Positions 1 through 5,947 of a DNA stretch of 6,230 nt are shown here, piece after piece. Within the stretch, counting starts at the first letter, position 1. Every line of letters starts with the position of its first letter. This DNA comes from Devosia equisanguinis (GTDB taxonomy: Bacteria > Pseudomonadota > Alphaproteobacteria > Rhizobiales > Hyphomicrobiaceae): positions 1 to 6,230 of the forward strand of contig CAMDMH010000207.1 of assembly GCA_945901835.1 (NCBI GenBank). The letters are read 5' to 3'. Below the pieces are notes generated by a model, which was not told the origin of the DNA, searched no databases, and saw only the letters and a program-made list of their open reading frames with translations. A program made the position numbers and the translations under genes.

Positions 1-3
1 GCC

Positions 4-1263
4 CTACTTCGACTTGTCACCCATCGCGTGGTCGATCGACTGTTCGGCGGGGGCCATCCACAGCCAAGCGGCAGCGCAGAGCAGCGAGGCCAATGCGAAT
101 GTCGAGCGCAAACCGATGGCCTCGGCGGCAAAGCCCATCGTCAGCGCGCCGATCGCGGGAACGCCGCGGTAGATCATGGCATAGAGGCTCATCACCCGGC
201 CGCGCATGCTGTCGTTTACCGATAGCTGCGTGAGCGCCGAGATGCCCGTCGCCATGACGGTCAGCGTGAAGCCCTGAACGGCGGCGAAAGCCACGGCGAT
301 CTTGAGATTGGTGGTCGCGACGAACCCGAACTGCCCGATGGCAAGCCCGATCGCCGAGACGATCACGATGTAGGTCATGCCCCGCGTGTGGCCGCGCAGC
401 GCGATCCAGGTCGCGCCGATCATCGCACCGACGCCCATACCGGCAGCCAGCCATGCGTAGCCGTCCGCTCCCGCCTTGAATACCCCATCGGCGAAGCCCG
501 GCAGGAAGTCCTGCAGGGGGCGGGACGTGATCGACGCCATCGTCATCAGCATGAACAGCGGAAAAATACCGGGATGCCGGCGCACATAAGCGAGGCCAGC
601 CGTCACGTCCTGCAAGATGTTCGTAGTTGATTTCTTGCGCACCGGGGCCGCCACCCGCATGCGGAACACCTGGAACATGAAGAAGGCCACGCCGACCACG
701 TGCGCCAGAAAACATGCGCCGACGCTATAATTCGCGATGACCAGTGCGGCAATCATCGGTCCGACGAAACGGGAGCCGTGGAAGAACGAGCTGTCGAGGG
801 AGACCGCGCTGGGGAAATCCTCTCGCGGCACGCAGGCCGGCACGATCGTGGTGCGCGCGGCGTTGTAGACCGGCATCAGCATGCCGTTGACCAGCGTGAT
901 TGCGAACAACGCCTCGATCGTCATCATGCCGGACAGCGCGATCGCCGCCAACAACGCGGCGTGGAGGAACACGGCGCACAACGACAGCTTCATCTGGGCA
1001 AGCGGGTTCCAGCGGTCGACGACAGCGCCAGCGAACGGTGCGATCGCGATCATCGGCATCAGGTCGGCGGCCGCGACCGCACCGAGCCAGGCGGGCGAGT
1101 GCGTCAGCTCCCATGCCAGCCAGCCCACGCCGATCCGCTGCATCCAGCCGGTGACATAGTGAGGACCGATACCCGTCATGAACAGGGCATAGTTCCGGTG
1201 TCGCCAGACGCGCACCGCCGGACTTTCCCCCAGCGCTGCAGTATCGATCGAGAGGAGGCTCAT
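4..1263 (-). CDS. MFS transporter, EntS-like (MFS_3 family)
   Basis: A complete 419-aa inner-membrane permease of the Major Facilitator Superfamily, probably a proton-driven exporter of a small molecule; the substrate cannot be told. The N-terminus has the RxRNYALFMTG opening and the GWMQRIGVGWLAWELT segment (about residues 39-54), both typical of the MFS_3 / EntS-like branch. These are followed by AVVDRW (about 80-85), a motif-A-like loop between TM2 and TM3. The second half carries the SMRGRVMSLY motif (352-361) before TM11. Hydrophobic segments are spread along the whole length, consistent with 10-12 helices, and 400-420 aa is normal for the family, so nothing is truncated. The ATG at 1263 has only a weak ribosome-binding site (GTGAGC) upstream. 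An inverted-repeat element and a tiny upstream ORF sit in its leader. Its nearest upstream gene on the same strand is the small secreted protein at 1503-1898, 239 nt away. The family call is solid; any specific role, such as siderophore or drug export, is not. Confidence 0.93.
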   Translation of the reverse strand: MSLLSIDTAALGESPAVRVWRHRNYALFMTGIGPHYVTGWMQRIGVGWLAWELTHSPAWLGAVAAADLMPMIAIAPFAGAVVDRWNPLAQMKLSLCAVFLHAALLAAIALSGMMTIEALFAITLVNGMLMPVYNAARTTIVPACVPREDFPSAVSLDSSFFHGSRFVGPMIAALVIANYSVGACFLAHVVGVAFFMFQVFRMRVAAPVRKKSTTNILQDVTAGLAYVRRHPGIFPLFMLMTMASITSRPLQDFLPGFADGVFKAGADGYAWLAAGMGVGAMIGATWIALRGHTRGMTYIVIVSAIGLAIGQFGFVATTNLKIAVAFAAVQGFTLTVMATGISALTQLSVNDSMRGRVMSLYAMIYRGVPAIGALTMGFAAEAIGLRSTFALASLLCAAAWLWMAPAEQSIDHAMGDKSK

Positions 1264-1317
1264 TTGCTCACGGGCTGGGGGCGAAGGCTTGGAGGTGAAG
1301 GATGATGGCGAGGTTCA

Positions 1318-1381
1318 TGGACACGACTGGTTAAAATGCCGAAGGCGTAGCATCGGCAAGGATGATCCTCAGCCGTGTCCA
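1318..1381 (-). other. 64-nt inverted-repeat element, candidate structured leader or REP/MITE-like palindrome
   Basis: TGGACACGACTG (1318-1329) is the inverted repeat of CAGCCGTGTCCA (1370-1381). There is one difference, and in minus-strand RNA it becomes a G-U pair, giving an unbroken 12-bp stem. On plus-strand RNA the same position would be an A-C mismatch, so the fold favours the minus transcript, the direction of the MFS gene at 1263. Inside lie the hairpin TGCCGA/TCGGCA (1337-1342 with 1353-1358) and the short palindrome AGGATCATCCT (1362-1372 read on either strand), so the whole could fold as a branched structure. It may be a leader regulating the permease, the terminator region of the upstream gene, or a dispersed palindromic repeat. 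The pairing is seen directly; the function is not known. Confidence 0.5.
1331..1358 (-). terminator. Possible intrinsic terminator after the secreted-protein gene
   Basis: Reading the minus strand, a 6-bp stem TGCCGA/TCGGCA with a 10-nt loop is followed directly by ATTTTAA (1331-1337). It lies about 145 nt beyond the stop codon of the gene at 1503-1898, and a downstream gene on the same strand starts at 1263. The T run is short and the loop long, so it is a weak terminator at best. It is also nested in the larger inverted repeat, which would compete with it; such a pair of alternative folds would suit attenuation. Confidence 0.3.
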
Positions 1382-1486
1382 AAATAGTTGCAGCGCCTTC
1401 CCTGCCGGCACAAGGCCAAACCGGACATGGCCACCCCCCACCATACGCAGGACACCTTACACTTCGGTTTCCCGCTGCGACGAGTT

Positions 1487-1514
1487 GCCTATCATCCTGT
1501 GCCTATCGTCCTGG
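1487..1514. repeat. 14-bp imperfect tandem duplication at a gene end
   Basis: GCCTATCATCCTGT (1487-1500) is followed directly by GCCTATCGTCCTGG (1501-1514), with 12 of 14 positions identical. The second copy contains the stop codon of the secreted-protein gene (TAG on the minus strand, 1503-1505), and the first copy repeats the same TAG 14 bases downstream. It looks like a slippage duplication of the gene's 3' end that leaves the reading frame untouched. Confidence 0.6.
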
Positions 1515-1898
1515 CGCCTCTTTGGGTGCCCACGCGCCTTTTATCTGGGCGCCTTCAGGCCCGTACATATCCAGCGCCAAAACGCACATCGCCTTCGGAT
1601 CGGTCTTGCCGAGCATGTCGAAAGTATCCATCCAACCGGCTTCGAATGCGTCTTTGTCGAGACCGCCCTTCTCGAGCAGGAAGACGCGCACAGGTTCGGA
1701 CGAGCGGCCGTTGCAGAAGTCCTCGACCCAGAGCAGCAGCGCGTAGTGGCGAGCCATGCTCGCCGAAATCGTCTTGGGTGCCGGGCTCGCCGCGGCCAGC
1801 CGCTCGATGGCGTCCTTCTGGTGCGGCTCGATGGCCACCGACGGGTTCGCGGACACGGCGAGCAGCATTGCCGACACTGTCAGGAATAACGTTCGCAT
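1503..1898 (-). CDS. Small secreted protein of unknown function
   Basis: A 131-aa protein that I do not recognise. It begins with a clear Sec signal peptide: MR, a hydrophobic core LFLTVSAMLLAVS (residues 3-16), and a likely cleavage after SVA at about residue 22, leaving a mature periplasmic protein of about 109 aa. The mature part is mostly polar and helix-like, with exactly two cysteines (62, in DFCNG, and 105, in AMCVLA) that could form one disulfide. The open frame extends 30 codons upstream to an ATG at 1988. I chose the ATG at 1898 because it places the signal peptide at the N-terminus, while the extension reads as arginine-rich non-coding translation and overlaps the palindrome at 1972-1986. 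The upstream region has only a weak purine-rich site (ACGAGA). The gene is divergent from the MFS gene at 2110. Probably a conserved hypothetical protein; a heavier functional call is not supported. Confidence 0.8.
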   Translation of the reverse strand: MRTLFLTVSAMLLAVSANPSVAIEPHQKDAIERLAAASPAPKTISASMARHYALLLWVEDFCNGRSSEPVRVFLLEKGGLDKDAFEAGWMDTFDMLGKTDPKAMCVLALDMYGPEGAQIKGAWAPKEAPGR

Positions 1899-1971
1899 GG
1901 TCTCGTCTCGTTGCGGCGGCCGCGGACCGTCAGAAAAACTGGCTCGTAGCGCGACGACGGCGGCACGCATA

Positions 1972-1986
1972 GCATGAAGATCATGC
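1972..1986. promoter_or_regulatory. 15-bp palindrome in the divergent intergenic region, candidate operator
   Basis: GCATGA-AGA-TCATGC is a perfect 6-3-6 inverted repeat lying between the divergent genes at 1898 (minus) and 2110 (plus). Three bases to its right is TTGACT (1990-1995), close to a sigma-70 -35 box. The best nearby -10-like element, TATACG (2019-2024), is 23 bases away, which is too far for a normal promoter, so I do not claim the promoter itself. The position suits an operator for a dimeric repressor controlling one or both genes; no regulator gene is present in the window. Confidence 0.35.
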
Positions 1987-2109
1987 AATTTGACTGCGCG
2001 ACTTTTCGTGCCGCCTGCTATACGTCGCCGCGCCTGGTCCCGACCAGATTGCCCGTGCGGCTCTCCCCGCCTTCAGACATCACCACATACCTGCGTAGCT
2101 CATCGACTC

Positions 2110-3306
2110 ATGAACAGCCTGATCATCCTGACGACAGGTTTCCTCATCATGTTCGTCGGCAGCGGCGCACGATTCGCGTTCGGTCTGACGTTGAAGCCGA
2201 TGGCAGAGGAATTCGCGCTCGGGCGCGGCCTGCTCGGCACCACCGTGGCGGTCTACTTCGCGGTGACTGCAGTTTTCATGTTCCTCTCTGGGCGGTTGAT
2301 CGATCGCTATGATCCGCGCGTCGTGCTCGCGTGGGGCCTCGCGATCAGCGCGGCAGGGATCGGGCTGATCGGCTGGGCCAGCGCGCCGTGGCAACTTTTC
2401 GTGCTCTACGGCGTCGTGTTCGGCATCGGCAACGGCATCGCGTCGATCACGCCGGTCAGCATCATGGTGACGCGGCTCTATCCCGAGCGCGCAGGCGCTG
2501 CAAACGGGCTCATCAGCATGGGGATGAGCGCGGGGCAACTGGTCATGATCGCGGTAATGGCGTTCGTACTCGTCGGGGTGGGCTGGCGCTCGATCTACGT
2601 GTGGCTGGCGGTCGCGCATCTCGTCCTGCTGCCGCTGCTGCTGATGATCCCGAAGGGATCGGGCAGCTTGCAACCGAGCACTGCTGGCGTTGCAGGAGGA
2701 ACAGCGCCGGCTGCGGAAGGCCTGAGCCTGAGCGAAGCGGCACGGACGCGGCGGTTCTGGCTGTTGTTGCTGGTCTACGCGATCTGCGGTCTCGACGATT
2801 TCTTCGTCTCGACCCACGTGGTCGCATTTGCGCAGGACAAGGGCCTCGACACGCTCCTCGCGGGCAATCTGCTGGCCTTGATGGGTCTTACCGCCATGCT
2901 CGGCGTGGCGTGGTCGGGCATATGGAGCGACCGTTACGGCCTGCTGCGGCCGATGCTTGCCTGCTTTCTGCTGCGGATCGCGTCATTCGGACTTATCATG
3001 GCGAACCAGTCGAAGCTGGCGGTGCTGGTGTTCACGGTCGTGTTCGGCATCACGTTCCTGATGACGGCGCCGCTGACGGTGATCGCGGTTCGCAACGCGT
3101 TCGGCAACCGGCATCTCGGCACCATCTCGGGATTCATCATTATGGCGCATCACGCGTGTGGTGGTCTCGGCGCCTGGCTGGGCGGGCTCGTGTTCGATGC
3201 GGCGGGAACATACGATACGGCGTTCGTGGTGATGCTCGTATCGTCGCTGATCGCGGTCTGGGCCACGCTGGCACTCCGCCGTGAGAACGTCGAGGGCCGA
3301 GGCTGA
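2110..3306 (+). CDS. MFS transporter, monocarboxylate/OFA-like permease
   Basis: A complete 398-aa permease of the Major Facilitator Superfamily, placed in the inner membrane. The loop after TM2 is GRLIDRYDPR (residues 61-70), motif A of the superfamily, and the equivalent loop of the second half is SDRYGLLRP (273-281). RLYPERAGAANGLISMGMSAG (122-142) is the characteristic TM4-TM5 region of the monocarboxylate/OFA-like branch, where the family usually shows a W/RxPxRRGxAxG pattern. A hydrophilic central loop (about 182-214) separates the two six-helix halves, and FIIMAHHACGGLGAWLGG (342-359) fits TM11. The likely substrate is an organic acid, by family only. The frame is open back to 1990, but that stretch is arginine- and proline-rich and lacks a membrane signal. 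The ATG at 2110 starts directly before TM1 and gives the family length, although no good ribosome-binding site precedes it. It is divergent from the secreted-protein gene and convergent with the GYF_2 gene (82 nt between stop codons). Confidence 0.93.
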   Translation: MNSLIILTTGFLIMFVGSGARFAFGLTLKPMAEEFALGRGLLGTTVAVYFAVTAVFMFLSGRLIDRYDPRVVLAWGLAISAAGIGLIGWASAPWQLFVLYGVVFGIGNGIASITPVSIMVTRLYPERAGAANGLISMGMSAGQLVMIAVMAFVLVGVGWRSIYVWLAVAHLVLLPLLLMIPKGSGSLQPSTAGVAGGTAPAAEGLSLSEAARTRRFWLLLLVYAICGLDDFFVSTHVVAFAQDKGLDTLLAGNLLALMGLTAMLGVAWSGIWSDRYGLLRPMLACFLLRIASFGLIMANQSKLAVLVFTVVFGITFLMTAPLTVIAVRNAFGNRHLGTISGFIIMAHHACGGLGAWLGGLVFDAAGTYDTAFVVMLVSSLIAVWATLALRRENVEGRG

Positions 3307-3388
3307 GCGGTTGGCGTGGCTGGCGCACTGCGACCGTAGGCGAGGCTCGTCTCTGTTTTCAGGCAGAAGCGACTTCAACTCGCAACCG

Positions 3389-3988
3389 TCAATGACCTGT
3401 CAAAGCCCTGGTCGTCGGCTTCGCCGCCCACTCGGCATTCCAATCCGCACCGGCTTCGGACACCTCTACGAGACGCGCCAATTCGACCAGCTCCGGCTGC
3501 CATTGGGCTGCGTCCCGCTGCTGTGAAGGGGCGACGTAGCGCGCGCTGGCGTACTCAAGGGAGGGAGCGGCGTTTGCGAGTGTGCCGTACCCCCCGACGT
3601 CGGCGCCGAACGCATCGTGCGCTTCGACGATGCCGGACGACGAGGGCTGAGGGACAGGGGCCAGCACTCGTTCGGCCAGCCTGTCGACATAGAGCTGAGA
3701 CAAGCTGACGACACGATGAGCGGTCTCCCGGCGCTCGGCTGCCTCGACGTAGATCGTGTGCGTCCGGGATGCGGATCGAGTATCGGGAGTGGCCAGCGGC
3801 ACAGGCCTCTCGACTGCGCCAAGCAGCGCGCCGACCGGAGTCCAGCTGGCGAGACCTTCGCACCAGACGAGATCATCTGCGGCGAGCATCCCCCTCGTCA
3901 ACAACGAGGTCAATGCCTCGGCTGTCACCGGCCCTGACGGAGCGCCATCAAGCAGAATGTACCAGTCGAATCCCTCGGTCCGGATCAC
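3389..3988 (-). CDS. GYF_2 domain-containing protein
   Basis: A 199-aa protein with an N-terminal GYF_2 (DUF4339-type) domain at about residues 8-53. The signature is WYILLDGAPSGPVT, then a helix (LTSLLTRGMLAADDLVW), then GLASWTPVG, with conserved tryptophans at 9, 42 and 49 and the Gly-Pro at 19-20. GYF-type domains bind proline-rich peptides, and in bacteria the GYF_2 version usually sits on membrane or secreted proteins. Here there is no signal peptide and no membrane helix, so the protein appears cytoplasmic. The remaining 145 residues match nothing I recognise. They contain a Ser/Pro/Ala-rich, probably disordered stretch (about 110-160) and a more charged, Trp-containing C-terminus (163-190). 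The start is GTG, chosen because a TGAGGG ribosome-binding site lies 6 nt upstream and the domain begins a few residues later. It lies 141 nt downstream of the Bug receptor gene on the same strand and may be co-transcribed with it. Confidence 0.82.
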   Translation of the reverse strand: MIRTEGFDWYILLDGAPSGPVTAEALTSLLTRGMLAADDLVWCEGLASWTPVGALLGAVERPVPLATPDTRSASRTHTIYVEAAERRETAHRVVSLSQLYVDRLAERVLAPVPQPSSSGIVEAHDAFGADVGGYGTLANAAPSLEYASARYVAPSQQRDAAQWQPELVELARLVEVSEAGADWNAEWAAKPTTRALTGH

Positions 3989-3994
3989 GATACG

Positions 3995-4000
3995 CCCTCA
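3995..4000 (-). promoter_or_regulatory. Ribosome-binding site deciding the GTG start of the GYF_2 gene
   Basis: On the minus strand TGAGGG ends 6 nt before the GTG at 3988-3986. The nearest ATG upstream (4011) is out of frame, so this site supports the GTG as the true start. Confidence 0.6.
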
Positions 4001-4099
4001 CACCGCAGCATGAGGAAAAGCGTAATGAACCCGCCGCGGAGCCGCCAGACCAAACCCGCCGGCGTCCCATTGCTCAGCGCACGGCCGTGTCAATCTGGC

Positions 4100-4115
4100 A
4101 ACGCGCAAGCACGTT
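4100..4115 (-). other. Small hairpin between the Bug and GYF_2 genes
   Basis: On minus-strand RNA, AACGUG-CUUG-CGCGUU forms a 6-bp stem (one U-G pair) with a 4-nt loop, beginning 14 nt after the Bug stop codon. No U tract follows, so I do not call it a terminator. It could be an mRNA 3'-end stabiliser or chance. The rest of this 141-nt gap shows nothing else I can support. Confidence 0.25.
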
Positions 4116-4129
4116 GAGAGAGTTACCCA

Positions 4130-5212
4130 CTACTTCTTCATCACGGCGCGCAGACGCTCCACGATCGCCTCGGGCGTCGCGTACATCTCGTTCATGATCT
4201 TCTCCATGTCTTCGCCCGACGTCGGCGAAGGCTCCTCCTTCATGGACCTCACCGCCTCGGCGATCAGCTCCTTGTCGGCGAGCGTCGCGCTGAATGCGCG
4301 GCGCAGCTCCGCGATCCGCTGTGGCGCCATGCCCGGCGGGGCGAGGAATGCGTTCGAGAGTGCGAGCGGCTTGAACATCAGCGCCATCATCTGCTTGTCC
4401 TCGGGCGTCTTGGCGAGGTCGGGCGCGAACGGCACGTCGGGAAAGATGGGGCTCTTTTCCGCGCCCATCTGGAGGAAGATGTGGATCTTCTTCTCGTTGA
4501 CCCAATCCATCTTGGTGGCCTTCAGGCTCGACCAGCTCCAGCCACAGCGGCCGTGCGTCTCGCCGCGCTCGACCGCCATGATGGTCTCCTGCGTCCCGAG
4601 ATAGCCGGTGATGACCTTGAATTTCGTGCCGATGGTAGCGTTGAGCAGCACCGGGAAGATGTCCGGTGTCGCGGCCGCGCCAGTTCCGGCGACCGTGATC
4701 TCGCGCGCCTGCGCGTCGGCCAGCGTCTTGAAACCGGAGGCGTGCCACGAGGCGCAAAGACTGAAGTCCTTGGCCCAGGCCCCGAGCGAGACCACGTCGG
4801 TCATCTTGTAGGCAGTCTTGCGGCCACCGATCAGCGGCTCGACAAGCGGACCCGCAGGGACGACGGCGATCGTCGTACCGTCTTTGGGTGCGGCCGTCGC
4901 GATCGTATCGATCACGCGAATGCCGCCGGCGCCGGGCATCAGCTGGGGCGTGACCGTGGGGTGGCCCGGGATGTGTTTACCGGCATGGCGTGAAAAAATG
5001 CGGGCGGCCGTGTCGAGACCGCCGCCGGCCGTGCCGCCGATCAGCAGCGTGACGGTCTTGCCCTTGAAGAAGGTCTCGCCCGGCTCGACGGATTGGGCGA
5101 AAGTAGCAACGGTGGTGGCCGCCAGCGCAGCCCCGGCGAAACCTGCAGCCGCGACGGCTGACATCCCGCGCCCCTTGCCACCGTTCCGCGCTGCGATCGA
5201 ACCGCCTGCCAT
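4130..5212 (-). CDS. Tripartite tricarboxylate transporter-type substrate-binding protein (Bug/TctC family)
   Basis: A 360-aa periplasmic solute receptor of the Bug (TctC) family, which captures carboxylates or related small molecules for a membrane permease. After a signal peptide (basic start with R9, K13 and R15; hydrophobic AVAAAGFAGAALAATTVA, about 19-36; likely cut near FAQS), the mature protein shows the family hallmarks. These are FFKGKTVTLLIGGTAGGGLD (48-67), the first strand and ligand-binding loop; MPGAGGIRV (92-100); and APKDGTTIAV (108-117). It ends with the usual C-terminal lobe helix (TPEAIVERLRAVMK). Two cysteines (153, 223) may pair. The frame is open to an ATG at 5266. I prefer the ATG at 5212, preceded by GGGGGA at 6 nt; the ATG at 5164, with AAGGGG at 6 nt, is a close alternative that still keeps the hydrophobic core. 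No TctA or TctB gene is next to it, so it is an orphan receptor, as is common in bacteria rich in Bug proteins. The ligand is unknown. Confidence 0.9.
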   Translation of the reverse strand: MAGGSIAARNGGKGRGMSAVAAAGFAGAALAATTVATFAQSVEPGETFFKGKTVTLLIGGTAGGGLDTAARIFSRHAGKHIPGHPTVTPQLMPGAGGIRVIDTIATAAPKDGTTIAVVPAGPLVEPLIGGRKTAYKMTDVVSLGAWAKDFSLCASWHASGFKTLADAQAREITVAGTGAAATPDIFPVLLNATIGTKFKVITGYLGTQETIMAVERGETHGRCGWSWSSLKATKMDWVNEKKIHIFLQMGAEKSPIFPDVPFAPDLAKTPEDKQMMALMFKPLALSNAFLAPPGMAPQRIAELRRAFSATLADKELIAEAVRSMKEEPSPTSGEDMEKIMNEMYATPEAIVERLRAVMKK

Positions 5213-5297
5213 GCAAGGTCCCCCCCGTGGTCGTTCATTACCGATTTCGTTGGCGCCAGTTTCCATTTCCCGATGGGGCCGTCAATCCGGACTCTGG

Positions 5298-5349
5298 CTG
5301 GGTGGCTTCTCTGGGTGGCTTCTCTGGGTGGCTTCTCTGGGTCGCCTCG
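5298..5349. repeat. 13-bp tandem repeat, three perfect copies plus one degenerate
   Basis: The unit CTGGGTGGCTTCT occurs at 5298-5310, 5311-5323 and 5324-5336 without any difference. A fourth, degenerate copy (CTGGGTCGCCTCG) follows at 5337-5349. It lies 86-137 nt upstream of the Bug gene start and about 57 nt before the tRNA promoter, in DNA that codes for nothing. Copy number may vary between strains, and it could tune Bug expression, but nothing in the sequence proves a role. Confidence 0.9.
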
Positions 5350-5405
5350 CCGGATAGCTCGGGCGTCGGCCGGCCTGATGGCTGGCTCATCCTCGTCCGA
5401 CAGCC

Positions 5406-5434
5406 TTGACATCACCTCGCCGCGCAACAATAAG
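5406..5434 (+). promoter_or_regulatory. Sigma-70-type promoter of the tRNA-Val gene
   Basis: A perfect -35 box TTGACA (5406-5411) is followed after 17 bases by AATAAG (5429-5434), which matches 4 of 6 positions of the -10 consensus. Transcription would start near 5441, about 7 nt before the mature tRNA. The stretch after the -10 box (AGCGCCC) is GC-rich, as at stringently controlled stable-RNA promoters. Confidence 0.7.
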
Positions 5435-5447
5435 AGCGCCCTGGATC

Positions 5448-5522
5448 GGGCGGTTAGCTCAGCGGTAGAGCACACGCTTCACACGCGTGGGGTCATAGGT
5501 TCAATCCCTATACCGCCCACCA
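5448..5522 (+). tRNA. tRNA-Val (anticodon CAC), CCA encoded
   Basis: A full cloverleaf. The acceptor stem GGGCGGT/ACCGCCC (5448-5454 with 5512-5518) has no mismatch. The D arm is GCTC/GAGC with loop AGCGGTA. The anticodon stem is CACGC/GCGTG (5473-5477 with 5485-5489) around the loop TTCACAC, so the anticodon is CAC (5480-5482), reading the valine codon GUG. The variable loop has 5 nt, and the T arm is ATAGG/CCTAT with TTCAATC. A discriminator A (5519) and an encoded CCA (5520-5522) complete it. It has its own strong promoter and is followed by a short T/A-rich stretch but no extra terminator hairpin. Confidence 0.98.
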
Positions 5523-5587
5523 TTTCCCTTAACAAATACAGATACTTCGACACCGGCCCCGCCGAAGCTTTCCGGGATGTTGCAGGC

Positions 5588-5609
5588 TGGGAAGCACATG
5601 GGAAGCACG
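5588..5609. repeat. 11-bp tandem duplication
   Basis: TGGGAAGCACA (5588-5598) is followed directly by TGGGAAGCACG (5599-5609), 10 of 11 identical, 66 nt beyond the tRNA end in non-coding DNA. Confidence 0.75.
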
Positions 5610-5617
5610 AGCATCGT

Positions 5618-5635
5618 GCAAGGCCCGCAAGGCCG
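5618..5635. repeat. 9-bp tandem duplication
   Basis: GCAAGGCCC (5618-5626) is followed directly by GCAAGGCCG (5627-5635), 8 of 9 identical. It comes 8 bases after the 11-bp duplication but is unrelated to it in sequence. Confidence 0.6.
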
Positions 5636-5829
5636 CTGTGGCAACGCGGCTCTGTGCAAGTGCAAAGCAATTATCGATCTCGTCCGGACTCCGCGAGGGG
5701 CGCTTAGCCGAACTCCGTTCATCCGGGGTGGCCAGTAACGCTGTGGCCAAGACGCCGTTCGCCATGAGTCGACACAGCGAGGAATGACACCGTTCTATGT
5801 CTGCAGCACTGCCAGATACCGACCCTGAG

Positions 5830-5848
5830 AGCTGCCCCCCGGGCAGCT
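5830..5848. other. Perfect 8-bp hairpin
   Basis: AGCTGCCC (5830-5837), a CCC spacer, and GGGCAGCT (5841-5848) form a perfect inverted repeat with a 3-nt loop. ACCCTTT follows on the plus strand, which is not a proper U tract, so a terminator is possible but weak. There is no gene immediately upstream for it to serve. Confidence 0.5.
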
Positions 5849-5931
5849 ACCCTTTGGGCCACAAACGGTCGAAAAGTGGACACTGAATATGCCGCGCGGA
5901 ATGTCCGGATTGGGATCTCAAGAGCGGTCGA

Positions 5932-5947
5932 CACGGGATCACGGGAT
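5932..5947. repeat. 8-bp perfect tandem duplication
   Basis: CACGGGAT occurs at 5932-5939 and again at 5940-5947 with no difference, in non-coding DNA. Confidence 0.6.

Noticed and set aside
700..1305. A 201-codon plus-strand frame opposite the first permease
   Set aside because: The translation is rich in Arg, His, Asp and Gln and motif-free, as expected for the antisense of a membrane-protein gene.
1362..1972. Overlapping plus-strand frames of 123-194 codons across the secreted-protein gene
   Set aside because: Their compositions are antisense-like, while the minus-strand frame has a textbook signal peptide.
1990..2024. TTGACT and TATACG as a promoter for the second permease
   Set aside because: The spacing is 23 bases, well outside the normal 16-18, so only the boxes are noted.
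1990..2109. An N-terminal extension of the second permease back to the ATG at 1990
   Set aside because: The added 40 residues are Arg/Pro-rich, unlike any MFS N-terminus, and the start would overlap the TTGACT box. The ATG at 2110 sits right before TM1.
2331..3284. A 317-codon plus-strand frame inside the second permease
   Set aside because: It is an arginine-rich shadow of the permease reading frame in high-GC DNA, with no hydrophobic segments or domain motif.
3985..4011. An 8-codon upstream ORF (ATG at 4011) overlapping the GTG start of the GYF_2 gene
   Set aside because: It has no ribosome-binding site and is too short to separate from chance. The TGAGGG site serves the GTG.
5251..5258. 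TGGCGCCA palindrome upstream of the Bug gene
   Set aside because: An 8-base palindrome is expected by chance in GC-rich DNA, and no promoter element with correct spacing surrounds it.
5479..5670. A 63-codon minus-strand frame ending GGIGIEPMTPRV
   Set aside because: Its end is the reverse complement of the tRNA-Val gene read as protein, a well-known false gene call. The remainder has no support.
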